A DNA stretch of 64,000 nucleotides, taken from CAVXZE01 sp963766175 (GTDB taxonomy: Bacteria; Myxococcota_A; UBA9160; UBA6930). The position numbers and the translations under genes are program-made. Below the pieces are notes generated by a model. That model was given only the letters and a program-made list of their open reading frames with translations. It was not told the origin of the DNA and did not search any database. Positions 52,300 to 59,748 of this stretch are shown here, one piece after another (within the stretch, counting starts at the first letter, position 1; every line of letters starts with the position of its first letter). Location: the NCBI GenBank assembly GCA_963766175.1, contig CAVXZE010000010.1, positions 124,001 to 188,000 on the forward strand, written 5' to 3'.

Positions 52300-52562
52300 G
52301 CCGAGAGGGTTCTCATCCCGGTGTGACTCCGGTCTCCCGCCGACGCATGGGAGAGGAAGAGTGCCGGTGATTACTTCTCTATTGATCCCCTTGCACGCGC
52401 CGTCGAGATCCCGCGCGCAGCCGCTCGCTTGCGCCCTGTTCCGCTACCCTACGATGAGAGCACAGGTGATCGCCGGGAGTCACTGGGAAGCTCACCGACT
52501 GTGGCGAAGGCGGGTTCCCAATGACCCGCATCCCCGCGATCTGGAGAGTCGACGGGAGGTTG
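52300..52562 (+). ncRNA. Cobalamin riboswitch-like sequence, degenerate and without downstream gene
   Basis: This gap between convergent genes contains, in the right order, pieces of the cobalamin riboswitch consensus: CCGGTGTGACTCCGG followed by CCCGCCGAC (about 52318-52343), GTCACTGGG (52479-52487), CGAAGGCGGG (52505-52514) and a CTGGAGAGTC segment (52541-52550) where the B12 box AGGAGACC is expected. The usual GGGAA before the first hairpin is absent and the middle is long, so it may be a decayed copy. Only a short unsupported frame follows before the opposite-strand serine hydrolase, so its target gene seems lost. The remaining bases of 52287-52697 show nothing else I can support. Confidence 0.5.
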
Positions 52563-52697
52563 CGATCCCATGAGAGAAGGCATCGGAGATGTCGAGGTTT
52601 CCGAGCCGAACGTGCGTCGGGGGCCGCTCGACCGCTTCGCTCGCGTGGCGGTTCTGGACCGTCTGCGCAGGATCAGAGACAGCCTGGAGAGAACTCG

Positions 52698-54155
52698 TTA
52701 CCTGTGCTTCTGCTCCTGGGCTGGGTCTCCGGCGTCGGTAGATACCGCGGAGAGGACGTCGGCGACGAAGGCGGGCTGGTCCCAGCCGCTCTCTTCGAGG
52801 GGGTCGAGACCCATCCGGGCGACGACGAGGTCGCGGGAGGGGACGATGGTCGCGTGCTGTCCGCGGGCGCCGGAGGTGCTGTAGGTGTCGGGTGGTAGAC
52901 CGGGCTTGCGCCCGTAGAGCCAGAACTGCGCCCCGTAGCCCAGGTAGGCCCTGTGGTCTTCGGCCAGCCGCAGCGTGGCCGGTGCGGGCTTCACTGTGAA
53001 CGCCACCCAGCCGTCCGGCAGGATCCGCTCCCGGTTCCAGATCCCGTCGTTCTTGTACAGCAGTCCGAAGCGCGCCAGGTCGCGGGCTGTCGTGTACACC
53101 TGGCTGCTCAGGATGAAGTTGCCGTAGGGATCGAGCTCGGGGACCGTATCTCGCATCCCGATCTTGTGAAGCAGTGCGCGGTGCGGAAAGGTCAGGTACT
53201 CGGCGCCGTCACCGATCACCTCTCGCATCGCCCGCACCAGCAGCAGCGTGTCGTAGTTGGAGTACTGCCACCGCGTTCCCGGCGCCGCCTCGAGGGGGGT
53301 CCGGGCGACGGCCGCCGCGGTATCGATCCCACCCCAGTACGCTTCGAGAGACCGCGCGCCGTCGCTCTGGAGCCCACTGCTCATGTGCAAGAGGTGTGCG
53401 ATGGTGATCTGGCTCCGCGGGTCATCCGGTTCCCGCCACTCGGGAATCGGCGCGGGGGCTCCGATCTCGATCCGGCCCTGACCGACGAGGATTCCCACCA
53501 GTGCGCTGGTGATGCTCTTGGCAGAGGACCAGCTGCGGTACTGCGTGTGCGGTCCGAAGCCCGGGGCGTAGCGCTCGGCGATGATTCGACCCCGGTACAC
53601 CACCACCACCCCGATGGTCTTGTAGGGCAGCTCTCGCTCTCCCGTGAATGCCGCCTCGACCACCGTCCCCAGCCTCTCCTCGTCGACTTCGGGAGGCAGC
53701 GGATCGTCCGACACCAGATCGCCGTCTGGCCAGGGGATGATCGACGGGTCGCCACCCGGGGCGGGAATCTCCACGGTGGGGAGGGCGGCGCCATCCCGGA
53801 GCGAGGAGCCGGGTGGCAACACCGTGCAGCCGGTACCCGCTCGATAGACGGCGCGCCGCGTCATCGAGCCGAAGAGCAGCGGTACGGCGGCGGCGAGGGA
53901 CTGGCGATCGACGATCGGATCCGGGACGAACCGCAGGCGAGGATCGAGATTTCCGAGCTCGTCCTTCAGCACGGCGTTCGGGCTTCGCCCTGCGACGAAT
54001 ACCGCAGAGCACATGTGCCCCGCCTTCAGTCCGGCGGTGGCGGACAGAATCGGAAGCACGCGTCGCGCTCCGATCACCAGCGCGGAGATCAACGCGACGC
54101 CGGTGACCAGAACGATCAGCTTCAGATGGGGACGTTGTTGAATGTTCAACTTCAT
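52698..54155 (-). CDS. Serine hydrolase, class C beta-lactamase/6-aminohexanoate-dimer hydrolase type
   Basis: A 485-residue penicillin-binding-protein-fold hydrolase. The SxxK motif is SSAK (Ser210, Lys213), the Tyr motif is YSN (Tyr298-Asn300), and an ARG in SGARGQHAT may replace the usual KTG. Residues about 10-30 form a membrane anchor or signal helix. The enzyme probably hydrolyses esters, amides or oligomers outside the cytoplasm; true antibiotic resistance is not implied. The first nine codons lie within repeat copy 2, so its start codon and N-terminus come from, or were left by, the repeat. Confidence 0.85.
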   Translation of the reverse strand: MKLNIQQRPHLKLIVLVTGVALISALVIGARRVLPILSATAGLKAGHMCSAVFVAGRSPNAVLKDELGNLDPRLRFVPDPIVDRQSLAAAVPLLFGSMTRRAVYRAGTGCTVLPPGSSLRDGAALPTVEIPAPGGDPSIIPWPDGDLVSDDPLPPEVDEERLGTVVEAAFTGERELPYKTIGVVVVYRGRIIAERYAPGFGPHTQYRSWSSAKSITSALVGILVGQGRIEIGAPAPIPEWREPDDPRSQITIAHLLHMSSGLQSDGARSLEAYWGGIDTAAAVARTPLEAAPGTRWQYSNYDTLLLVRAMREVIGDGAEYLTFPHRALLHKIGMRDTVPELDPYGNFILSSQVYTTARDLARFGLLYKNDGIWNRERILPDGWVAFTVKPAPATLRLAEDHRAYLGYGAQFWLYGRKPGLPPDTYSTSGARGQHATIVPSRDLVVARMGLDPLEESGWDQPAFVADVLSAVSTDAGDPAQEQKHR

Positions 54156-54208
54156 TCGCTCGCGGTGAGTGGACTAGATGACCCGGAAGTTGAACGTTCA
54201 ACGTCCCC
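54128..54208. repeat. 81-bp inverted-repeat element, copy 2 (eroded)
   Basis: The left arm (54128-54152) is identical to the arm at 51353-51377. The right arm (54187-54208) matches except for one substitution and a 3-base loss, giving a perfect inner palindrome GTTGAACGTTCAAC. The loop is 34 nt and differs from copy 1. It overlaps the first codons of the serine hydrolase and ends 5 bp from the stop of the next gene. Confidence 0.85.
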
Positions 54209-54212
54209 GCCG

Positions 54213-55367
54213 CTACTTCGCAATCACTCGCTCGGGCAGTCCTCGAGTCAAGATCTCGGCCGCTTCCTCGACCATGTCTTCGAGGATCTTCGCGGCCGGC
54301 TTGATTTCCTTGATGAGCCCGACCACCTGCCCGGCGAAGGGGCCCATGTAGTCGCGCTTCTCCGCCTTGCGGAACATCTCGACCATGGCCGATGCGAGGA
54401 GCACCTGCATCGGGAAGGGCAGGGGCTCCAGACCGGATTTCTCCCAGAGATCGTGGAAGCGCGAGTAGGTGGCTCGGGAGGTCTTGCCGGTGTAGAGGTA
54501 GGTTCGCCGGGTATCCTCGTCGCCGGCCTCCAGGATCAACTCCTTCTGGACGTCCAGGGCGCCGCCTTCGTCGGAGGCGAGGAAGCGCGTGCCGACCCAG
54601 ACACCCACACAACCCACGGCCAGTGCTGCCGCCACACCTCGGCCGTCGCCGATTCCCCCGGCGGCGAGCACCGGCGTCGGAGCGGCGGCGTCGATCGCCT
54701 GGGGCCAGAGCGCCATCGAGCCCACCCGTCCGGTATGGCCGCCCCCCTCGTGCCCCTGGGCGACCACCAGGTCGGCGCCGGACTGGGCGATGCGCATTGC
54801 GTTCCTGGTGTTTCCGGCCAGGCCCAGGACCTTCATCCCGGCTGCGTGGGCCTTCTCGACCATGAAGCCCGGATTGCCGAGCCCCGAGCAGAACAGCGGG
54901 ACCTTCTCCTCGATGCAGACCTGCACGGACGCGTGCGGACGGGAGATGGTGGATGCCACGCGGGCCGTGGCGTCGATGTCGGGAAGCTGCATCTCCTGCT
55001 TGACCTTCATGACCCAGTCATAGTGGGTCTTTGGCAGCATCTTGAGGAGGTCGGCGAGGGCCGCCGTCTGAGAGCCGACGTCGTCCCGATCGCCCGCCTC
55101 GACGATGTCCCGGGGCAGGAGCAGGTCCACTCCGAAGGGCTTGTCGGTCAGCTTCCGCACCTCTCGAATCGCGTCGCGCAGCTCGTCGACGGTATAGCCG
55201 GCGGCGCCAAGAACTCCGAGACCACCGGCCTCCGAGACGGCGACCACCAGCTCCACCGGCGCGCCGGTCTTCTCACCGATCAGGCTCGGTCCCATGCCCG
55301 CACTCAAGATCGGATATTCGATTCCGAGAAGGTCACACAGCTGTGTTCTCAGGGTTCTCTTCGCCAA
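54213..55367 (-). CDS. Nitronate monooxygenase/2-nitropropane dioxygenase family flavoprotein
   Basis: A 384-residue FMN barrel enzyme. It starts TLRTQLCDLLGIEYPILSAGMG, a typical family N-terminus, and has GLGVLGAAGY, VVAQGHEGGGHTG (about 215-227) and the FMN phosphate loop VLAAGGIGDGRGVAAALAVGCVGVWVGTRF. Members oxidise nitronates or act as enoyl reductases and thiamine-pathway relatives; substrate unknown. The start appears to be TTG at 55367 with GGGAG upstream; longer frames run into the neighbour. It is 35 bp after the acyl-CoA dehydrogenase, so probably last in that transcript. Confidence 0.85.
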   Translation of the reverse strand: MAKRTLRTQLCDLLGIEYPILSAGMGPSLIGEKTGAPVELVVAVSEAGGLGVLGAAGYTVDELRDAIREVRKLTDKPFGVDLLLPRDIVEAGDRDDVGSQTAALADLLKMLPKTHYDWVMKVKQEMQLPDIDATARVASTISRPHASVQVCIEEKVPLFCSGLGNPGFMVEKAHAAGMKVLGLAGNTRNAMRIAQSGADLVVAQGHEGGGHTGRVGSMALWPQAIDAAAPTPVLAAGGIGDGRGVAAALAVGCVGVWVGTRFLASDEGGALDVQKELILEAGDEDTRRTYLYTGKTSRATYSRFHDLWEKSGLEPLPFPMQVLLASAMVEMFRKAEKRDYMGPFAGQVVGLIKEIKPAAKILEDMVEEAAEILTRGLPERVIAK

Positions 55368-55402
55368 TTCCGTTCTCCCGACTGTTTGGCTCCTGGCGTC
55401 GT

Positions 55403-56500
55403 CTACGCTGTCGCCCAGCCCTGAAGGCGTGCGGCGTGCTCGCGAAGCAGCGTCGGAGCTCCCAGGAGCTGGCGATCGAGGCCCACGCGCTTGAACCAGA
55501 AATGCAGGTCGTGATCGTCGGTGAAGCCGATCCCGCCGTGAACCTCGGTGGAGGTGCGTGCGATCTGGGTGCCGATCTCCGCCAGGTGCGCCTTGGCGTG
55601 GGCCGCCATCAACGAGGCCTCCTCGGGGAGCTCCGTGAACGCATGAGCGGCGTACCAGACCAATGAGCGCGCGGGCTCGATCTCGGCGGCCATCTCGGCG
55701 CACATGTGCTTGACCGCCTGGAAGGAGCCGATCAGCCGTCCGAACTGCTCGCGCTGCTTGGCGTACTCGACCGCCATCTCGAGACAGCGCTCGCTGGCGC
55801 CGAGCAGGTCGGCCGCCAGCGCGACCCGACCCGCGTCGACCATTCGCACGATGCCCTTCGCAGCACCGCCCTCGCCGCCGATCCAATCATCGGGGGCGAC
55901 CCCTTCGAAGCAGAGCTCGCCGACGCGGCGGGTGTGGTCGATCGTGGTGAGCAGCTCGATCGAGAGCCCCGCGGTGTCCCTCGCGACCATCGCGAGGCTC
56001 TTACCCCGGAGCGGCACCAGGAAGACGTCCGCGGAGCCGGCGTCCACGACGAAGAGCAGCCTTCCGTGGAGGTGTCCGCCCTCGAGCCGGACACCGGCGC
56101 CCTCGTGGACCGACAGGAGCTCGGTGGCCGCCACGCCCACACAGGTTTCGCCCGAGGCGATCTTTGGTAGCCACTCCGCCTGCTGCCCCGGGGTTGCCGA
56201 GCACACCAGGGCGATGGGCGCCATCACCGCCGTGCCCAGGAAGGGAGCGGGCGCCATGCCCCAGGCGAGGGACTCGGCGGCGATCGCCGCGTCGAGCAGC
56301 GCGAGACCGCTGCCACCGTGCTCCTCGGGAACCAGGATTCCCGCGACGCCGAGCTCGGCCAGACCCTGCCAGAGCGGGCGGTCGTGCCCCGTTGGCGTCT
56401 CCACGATCTCGCGCACGCGGGTGATCGGCGCCTCGGCTTCGAGATAGCGCCGTACGCTCTCCTCGAGCAGTCTCTGCTCTTCCGACAGTCCGAAATCCAT
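55403..56500 (-). CDS. Acyl-CoA dehydrogenase, short subunit of a likely pair
   Basis: A 365-residue acyl-CoA dehydrogenase-fold protein. MDFGLSEEQRLLEESVRRYLE is the usual first helix; YAKQREQFGRLIGSFQAVKHMCAEM and TSTEVHGGIGFTDDHDLHFWFKRVG are the C-terminal signatures. The middle FAD/substrate loops are reduced (VAATELLSVHEGAGV) and the EGT Glu motif is not present at the end. Such reduced partners occur in two-gene FadE systems that form alpha2beta2 enzymes for steroid side chains. It starts one base after the larger gene's stop, fitting a heteromer. Confidence 0.85.
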   Translation of the reverse strand: MDFGLSEEQRLLEESVRRYLEAEAPITRVREIVETPTGHDRPLWQGLAELGVAGILVPEEHGGSGLALLDAAIAAESLAWGMAPAPFLGTAVMAPIALVCSATPGQQAEWLPKIASGETCVGVAATELLSVHEGAGVRLEGGHLHGRLLFVVDAGSADVFLVPLRGKSLAMVARDTAGLSIELLTTIDHTRRVGELCFEGVAPDDWIGGEGGAAKGIVRMVDAGRVALAADLLGASERCLEMAVEYAKQREQFGRLIGSFQAVKHMCAEMAAEIEPARSLVWYAAHAFTELPEEASLMAAHAKAHLAEIGTQIARTSTEVHGGIGFTDDHDLHFWFKRVGLDRQLLGAPTLLREHAARLQGWATA

Positions 56501-56501
56501 A

Positions 56502-57710
56502 TCAGTTTCGACCCTTCTCCAACCTCGGCTCGCGGGGCATGCCCAGCCCGCGCTCGCTGATGATGTTCTTCTGGATCTGAGCGGTGCCGCCGCCGATGAT
56601 GAGACCCAGCGAGAACATGTACTGGAACTGCCACATTCCCCCATTGCGCAGGTACTTCGACCCGTCGTAGAGCACGCCCAGCTCGCCCAGCGCGTCGATC
56701 GCCAGCGCGGCGATTTGATGGCTCAGCTCGCACCCGGTGAGCTTGGTGACCAGGCCTGCAACTCCGGTCGACTCCCCCTTCAGGTTGCAGGTCAGCATGC
56801 GCAGACTGTGGTACTTCATCGCGATGACCTGGGCCTGGAGGCGCAGGAGACGGTCGCGAAACACCGGGCTGTCGATCGGACGTACGCCGGTCGAGGTCTC
56901 CTGGTTCATGACTGCCGCCAGGCCGCCGAAGACTCCCTCGAGCAGGCTGCTCGAGGCCAGCATGTTGCGTTCGTGCTTGAGCGTCGTATTGGCGATCTTC
57001 CAGCCCTCGCCCCGCTGGCCGACGACGTTGGCCTGCGGAACCCGCACGTCGGTGAAGAAGACCTCGTTGAACTCCGACTGGCCCGTCATCGTCTTGAGGG
57101 GACGAATCTCGATTCCGGGGGTGTCCATCGGGATCAGCAGATAGCTGAGACCGGCGTGCTTGGAGGCGTCGGGCTCGGTTCGAATCAGCGCGAACATCAT
57201 CTCGGCGAGGTGCGCGGTGGTGGTCCAGATCTTCTGTCCATTGATGACGAAGTCATCGCCGTCGTCGGTGGCCCGCGTCTGCACGTTGGCCAGGTCACTG
57301 CCGGCGTTCGGCTCCGAGTAGCCCTGGCACCACACGATCTCCCCGCGGATGGTCGGTCCGACCCAGCTGCGCTTCTGCTCCTCGCTGCCGTGCTCCAGCA
57401 AGGTCGGCACCAGCATCTCGGGGCCCTGGCCACCGATGCCTCGGGAAAGTCCGGACTTGTGGAACTCCTCGTCGATGATCACGCGCTCGAGCAGGTCGGG
57501 CTCGGCGCCGTACCCTCCGTAGGCACGGGGGATGGTCCGGGCCGCGTAGCCGTGCTCGATGAGGATCCTCTGCCACTCGAGCGTCTTGGGGTCCTTCTCG
57601 CCCAGTCTCATCGCGATGCTGCCCGAGGAGGCTCGGTCGCGATTCTTCTCGAGGAAGTCGCGGACCTCCCGGCGGAAGGCCTCGTACTTGGGGCTGTAGC
57701 TCAGATCCAT
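56502..57710 (-). CDS. Acyl-CoA dehydrogenase, large subunit of a likely pair
   Basis: A 402-residue acyl-CoA dehydrogenase. CQGYSEPNAGSDLANVQTRA, INGQKIWTT and the C-terminal LIIGGGTAQIQKNIISERGLGMP are the standard segments, with GGT in place of EGT at the usual catalytic Glu. The ATG at 57710 fits the family. The gene is followed after one base by a second, shorter dehydrogenase gene, an arrangement known from FadE28/FadE29-type heterotetramers. It is divergent from the TetR-RND operon; the 30-bp palindrome lies about 145 bp upstream of its start. Confidence 0.88.
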   Translation of the reverse strand: MDLSYSPKYEAFRREVRDFLEKNRDRASSGSIAMRLGEKDPKTLEWQRILIEHGYAARTIPRAYGGYGAEPDLLERVIIDEEFHKSGLSRGIGGQGPEMLVPTLLEHGSEEQKRSWVGPTIRGEIVWCQGYSEPNAGSDLANVQTRATDDGDDFVINGQKIWTTTAHLAEMMFALIRTEPDASKHAGLSYLLIPMDTPGIEIRPLKTMTGQSEFNEVFFTDVRVPQANVVGQRGEGWKIANTTLKHERNMLASSSLLEGVFGGLAAVMNQETSTGVRPIDSPVFRDRLLRLQAQVIAMKYHSLRMLTCNLKGESTGVAGLVTKLTGCELSHQIAALAIDALGELGVLYDGSKYLRNGGMWQFQYMFSLGLIIGGGTAQIQKNIISERGLGMPREPRLEKGRN

Positions 57711-57854
57711 GGCGTCCCTCCGTCCCAGTCGCCACCGTTCCCCTGGGGAAAGCGCCCGCGGGGCCTCTGACGTCATCTGACCAAACCAATGTTGGGCGAA
57801 TGCGTCAATGGCCGATCGGACCGAGATGCGGACGGTATCCCCCGGCTCTGCTAA

Positions 57855-57884
57855 TTTCCAATACTGACCGGTCAGTATTGGAAA
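57855..57884. promoter_or_regulatory. Perfect 30-bp palindrome, TetR operator
   Basis: Each 15-base half, TTTCCAATACTGACC and its reverse complement, meets at the centre between 57869 and 57870, with no mismatch and no spacer. It ends five bases before the TetR start codon. TACTGACCGGTCAGTA cores are common for TetR operators. It can control the TetR-RND operon and the divergent acyl-CoA dehydrogenase genes. Confidence 0.85.
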
Positions 57885-57889
57885 GACAG

Positions 57890-58564
57890 ATGGCTACTGC
57901 AAGCGATTCGAGAGAGGCCGGTGAGCCCGGCCGCCAGAAAAGCAAACGCCCGCGGATCCTGGCCGCCGCCCAGGAGGTCTTCGCCGAGCAGGGGTTCGAC
58001 GCGGCCCGGATGGAGGAAGTCGCCCGTCGCGCGCGGGTGGGGAAGGGGACTCTCTACAACTACTACGAGTCCAAGGAGGATCTCCTCATCCACGCGGTGA
58101 TCGCGTCCATGGAGGAGGTGCGAGAGCGGATCGCGACCGCAGTGGATCCGAGCCCGGACGAGCCGATGCGATCGGTGGAAGACGTGCTCCGGATGCTGAT
58201 CGTCGACGCTCTTCCCGGGATCACGCGCCGGTCCTATTCGCTGTACAACCAGGCGTCGGGCTTGATCGCGCGGGATCCCGAGGCCCGCCGGCGTCTGTTC
58301 GAGGCCAGCAGGGCCTTCTACCGGGAGCGCGAGCGCGATTTCAAAGGCCTGATCGAGGCCGGGGCATGCTCGGGCCAGTTTCGCTCCGATGTCGATTCCG
58401 CCGAGATGAGCCTGCTCCTTCTGGCGCTGTTCGACGGTCTGGTGCGCCGCGCCATCTTCGACGAGCCGCGCGTCGATCCCTCACGTGCCTTTGGCGCAGT
58501 GCTGCAGCTTCTGCGCGGTGGCCTCTACCAGGCGCCCGCGGCGGGCTTGGAGAATCCGCGATGA
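57890..58564 (+). CDS. TetR/AcrR family repressor of the RND operon
   Basis: A 224-residue TetR repressor. The helix-turn-helix is MEEVARRARVGKGTLYNYYESKE (about 37-59), preceded by RPRILAAAQEVFAEQGFDAAR. I place the start at the ATG at 57890; the upstream opening from 57800 would translate through the palindrome. The stop overlaps the membrane fusion gene (ATGA), so regulator and pump are co-expressed, and binding at the palindrome would make the operon self-repressing until an inducer appears. Confidence 0.9.
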   Translation: MATASDSREAGEPGRQKSKRPRILAAAQEVFAEQGFDAARMEEVARRARVGKGTLYNYYESKEDLLIHAVIASMEEVRERIATAVDPSPDEPMRSVEDVLRMLIVDALPGITRRSYSLYNQASGLIARDPEARRRLFEASRAFYRERERDFKGLIEAGACSGQFRSDVDSAEMSLLLLALFDGLVRRAIFDEPRVDPSRAFGAVLQLLRGGLYQAPAAGLENPR

Positions 58565-59748
58565 CCGGGAAGACCGCGCCGATGGTCGTGCTGGTGCTGG
58601 CGGCGGCTGCCCTGCTCGGGGCGATGCTGATGTTCTGGACTTCGCCCGATGCGATCGCGCGCCGGGAGCGAGGCGATGCGGCGCGGCTGACCCGAGGCGA
58701 GGCGACAGAGCCCGCCCTGGCGGGCGCGGCACCGGCCGGGCCCATGCTCGCGGTCGAGGCTCATCTCGCAGTCCGCGAGGTCGCGAACATCACCGCGGAG
58801 CTCTCTGCCGTCCTGGCGCCGATTCGCTCGGTGGTGGTCGCGGCAGAGGTCGGCGGGCAGGTGGTCGCGGTGAATGCCGAGGAGCACGAGTGGGTCGAGG
58901 CAGGCGCCGTGATGATCGAGATCGAGCGGACCTTTCTGGAGGCGGCGGTGGAGCGGGCCCGCGCTCAGCTGCTGAGTGCGAAGGCCGCCCACGGGCTCGC
59001 TGTGACCGATCTCGAGCGGCAGCGCGGCCTCGCCGAACGTGACGTCGCCAGCGCGGCTCAGCTGGACCGCGCCTCGAACCAGGAGCGCGCCAGCTACGCC
59101 GCGGTGCTGGACGCGCGCGCGGCCCTCTCCGACGCCCGCACCCGGCTCGAGAAGACCGCCATCACCGCTCCCTTCGCCGGTGTCGTCAACTCCCTCGATC
59201 TGGAGCCGGGCGCCTACCTGCAGCCCGGCCAGGCGGTAGTCGAGCTCCTCGATCTCTCCGCGATCGAGGTGGAGTTCGGTGTCACCGACCGCGAGGTGGT
59301 GGTACTTCGGGTCGGCGATCCGTTGAGCCTTCGGGTCGATGTCTTCCCCGAGGAGTCGTTCGCCGGCACGATCGCCCATGTGGGACACGCGGCGGACGAG
59401 CGCACCCGGAAGTACCCGGTCCAGGCCCAGGTACCCAACCCGGACGGGCGCCTTCTGGCCAGCATGCTCGGAAAGGTCCGCTTCAGCGTCGGGGATTCCC
59501 GTCCCGCCATCTGGATTCCCCGCCGTGCCTTGCAGCGCGAGTTCGAGCTCGATTACCTGTTCGTGCTCGAAGGGGATGCGAGCACCGCGGTTGTCCGCCG
59601 CCGGCGCGTGAAGACCCGGCCGGTCCCGTTCGGTCCGGGCCTGATCGAGGTGATCGAGGGGCTAGGCGATGGCGAGCGGGTCGCCGTCAGCGGCGTTCGC
59701 GAGCTCCGCGAGGGGCAGCGCGCCAGGGTCATTGGGGACGAGTCGTGA
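58561..59748 (+). CDS. RND efflux periplasmic adaptor (membrane fusion protein)
   Basis: A 395-residue HlyD/AcrA-type adaptor. One N-terminal membrane helix (about 8-27) anchors it. The lipoyl halves appear as VVAAEVGGQVVAVNAEEHEWVEAGAVM and ITAPFAGVVNSLDLEPGAYLQPGQ, separated by a helical hairpin (about 122-200). Beta-barrel and membrane-proximal domains follow. It bridges the inner-membrane pump to an outer-membrane channel, which is not encoded here. Four-base overlaps join it to the TetR and pump genes. Confidence 0.92.
   Translation: MTGKTAPMVVLVLAAAALLGAMLMFWTSPDAIARRERGDAARLTRGEATEPALAGAAPAGPMLAVEAHLAVREVANITAELSAVLAPIRSVVVAAEVGGQVVAVNAEEHEWVEAGAVMIEIERTFLEAAVERARAQLLSAKAAHGLAVTDLERQRGLAERDVASAAQLDRASNQERASYAAVLDARAALSDARTRLEKTAITAPFAGVVNSLDLEPGAYLQPGQAVVELLDLSAIEVEFGVTDREVVVLRVGDPLSLRVDVFPEESFAGTIAHVGHAADERTRKYPVQAQVPNPDGRLLASMLGKVRFSVGDSRPAIWIPRRALQREFELDYLFVLEGDASTAVVRRRRVKTRPVPFGPGLIEVIEGLGDGERVAVSGVRELREGQRARVIGDES

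Noticed and set aside
52570..52884. Short plus-strand frame after the riboswitch-like sequence
   Set aside because: The first 43 codons might be a remnant, but the rest is antisense to the serine hydrolase; no similarity or clear ribosome site.
52698..54155. Antibiotic-resistance beta-lactamase
   Set aside because: The motif set fits the broad serine hydrolase/esterase group; KTG is not conserved, so resistance should not be inferred.
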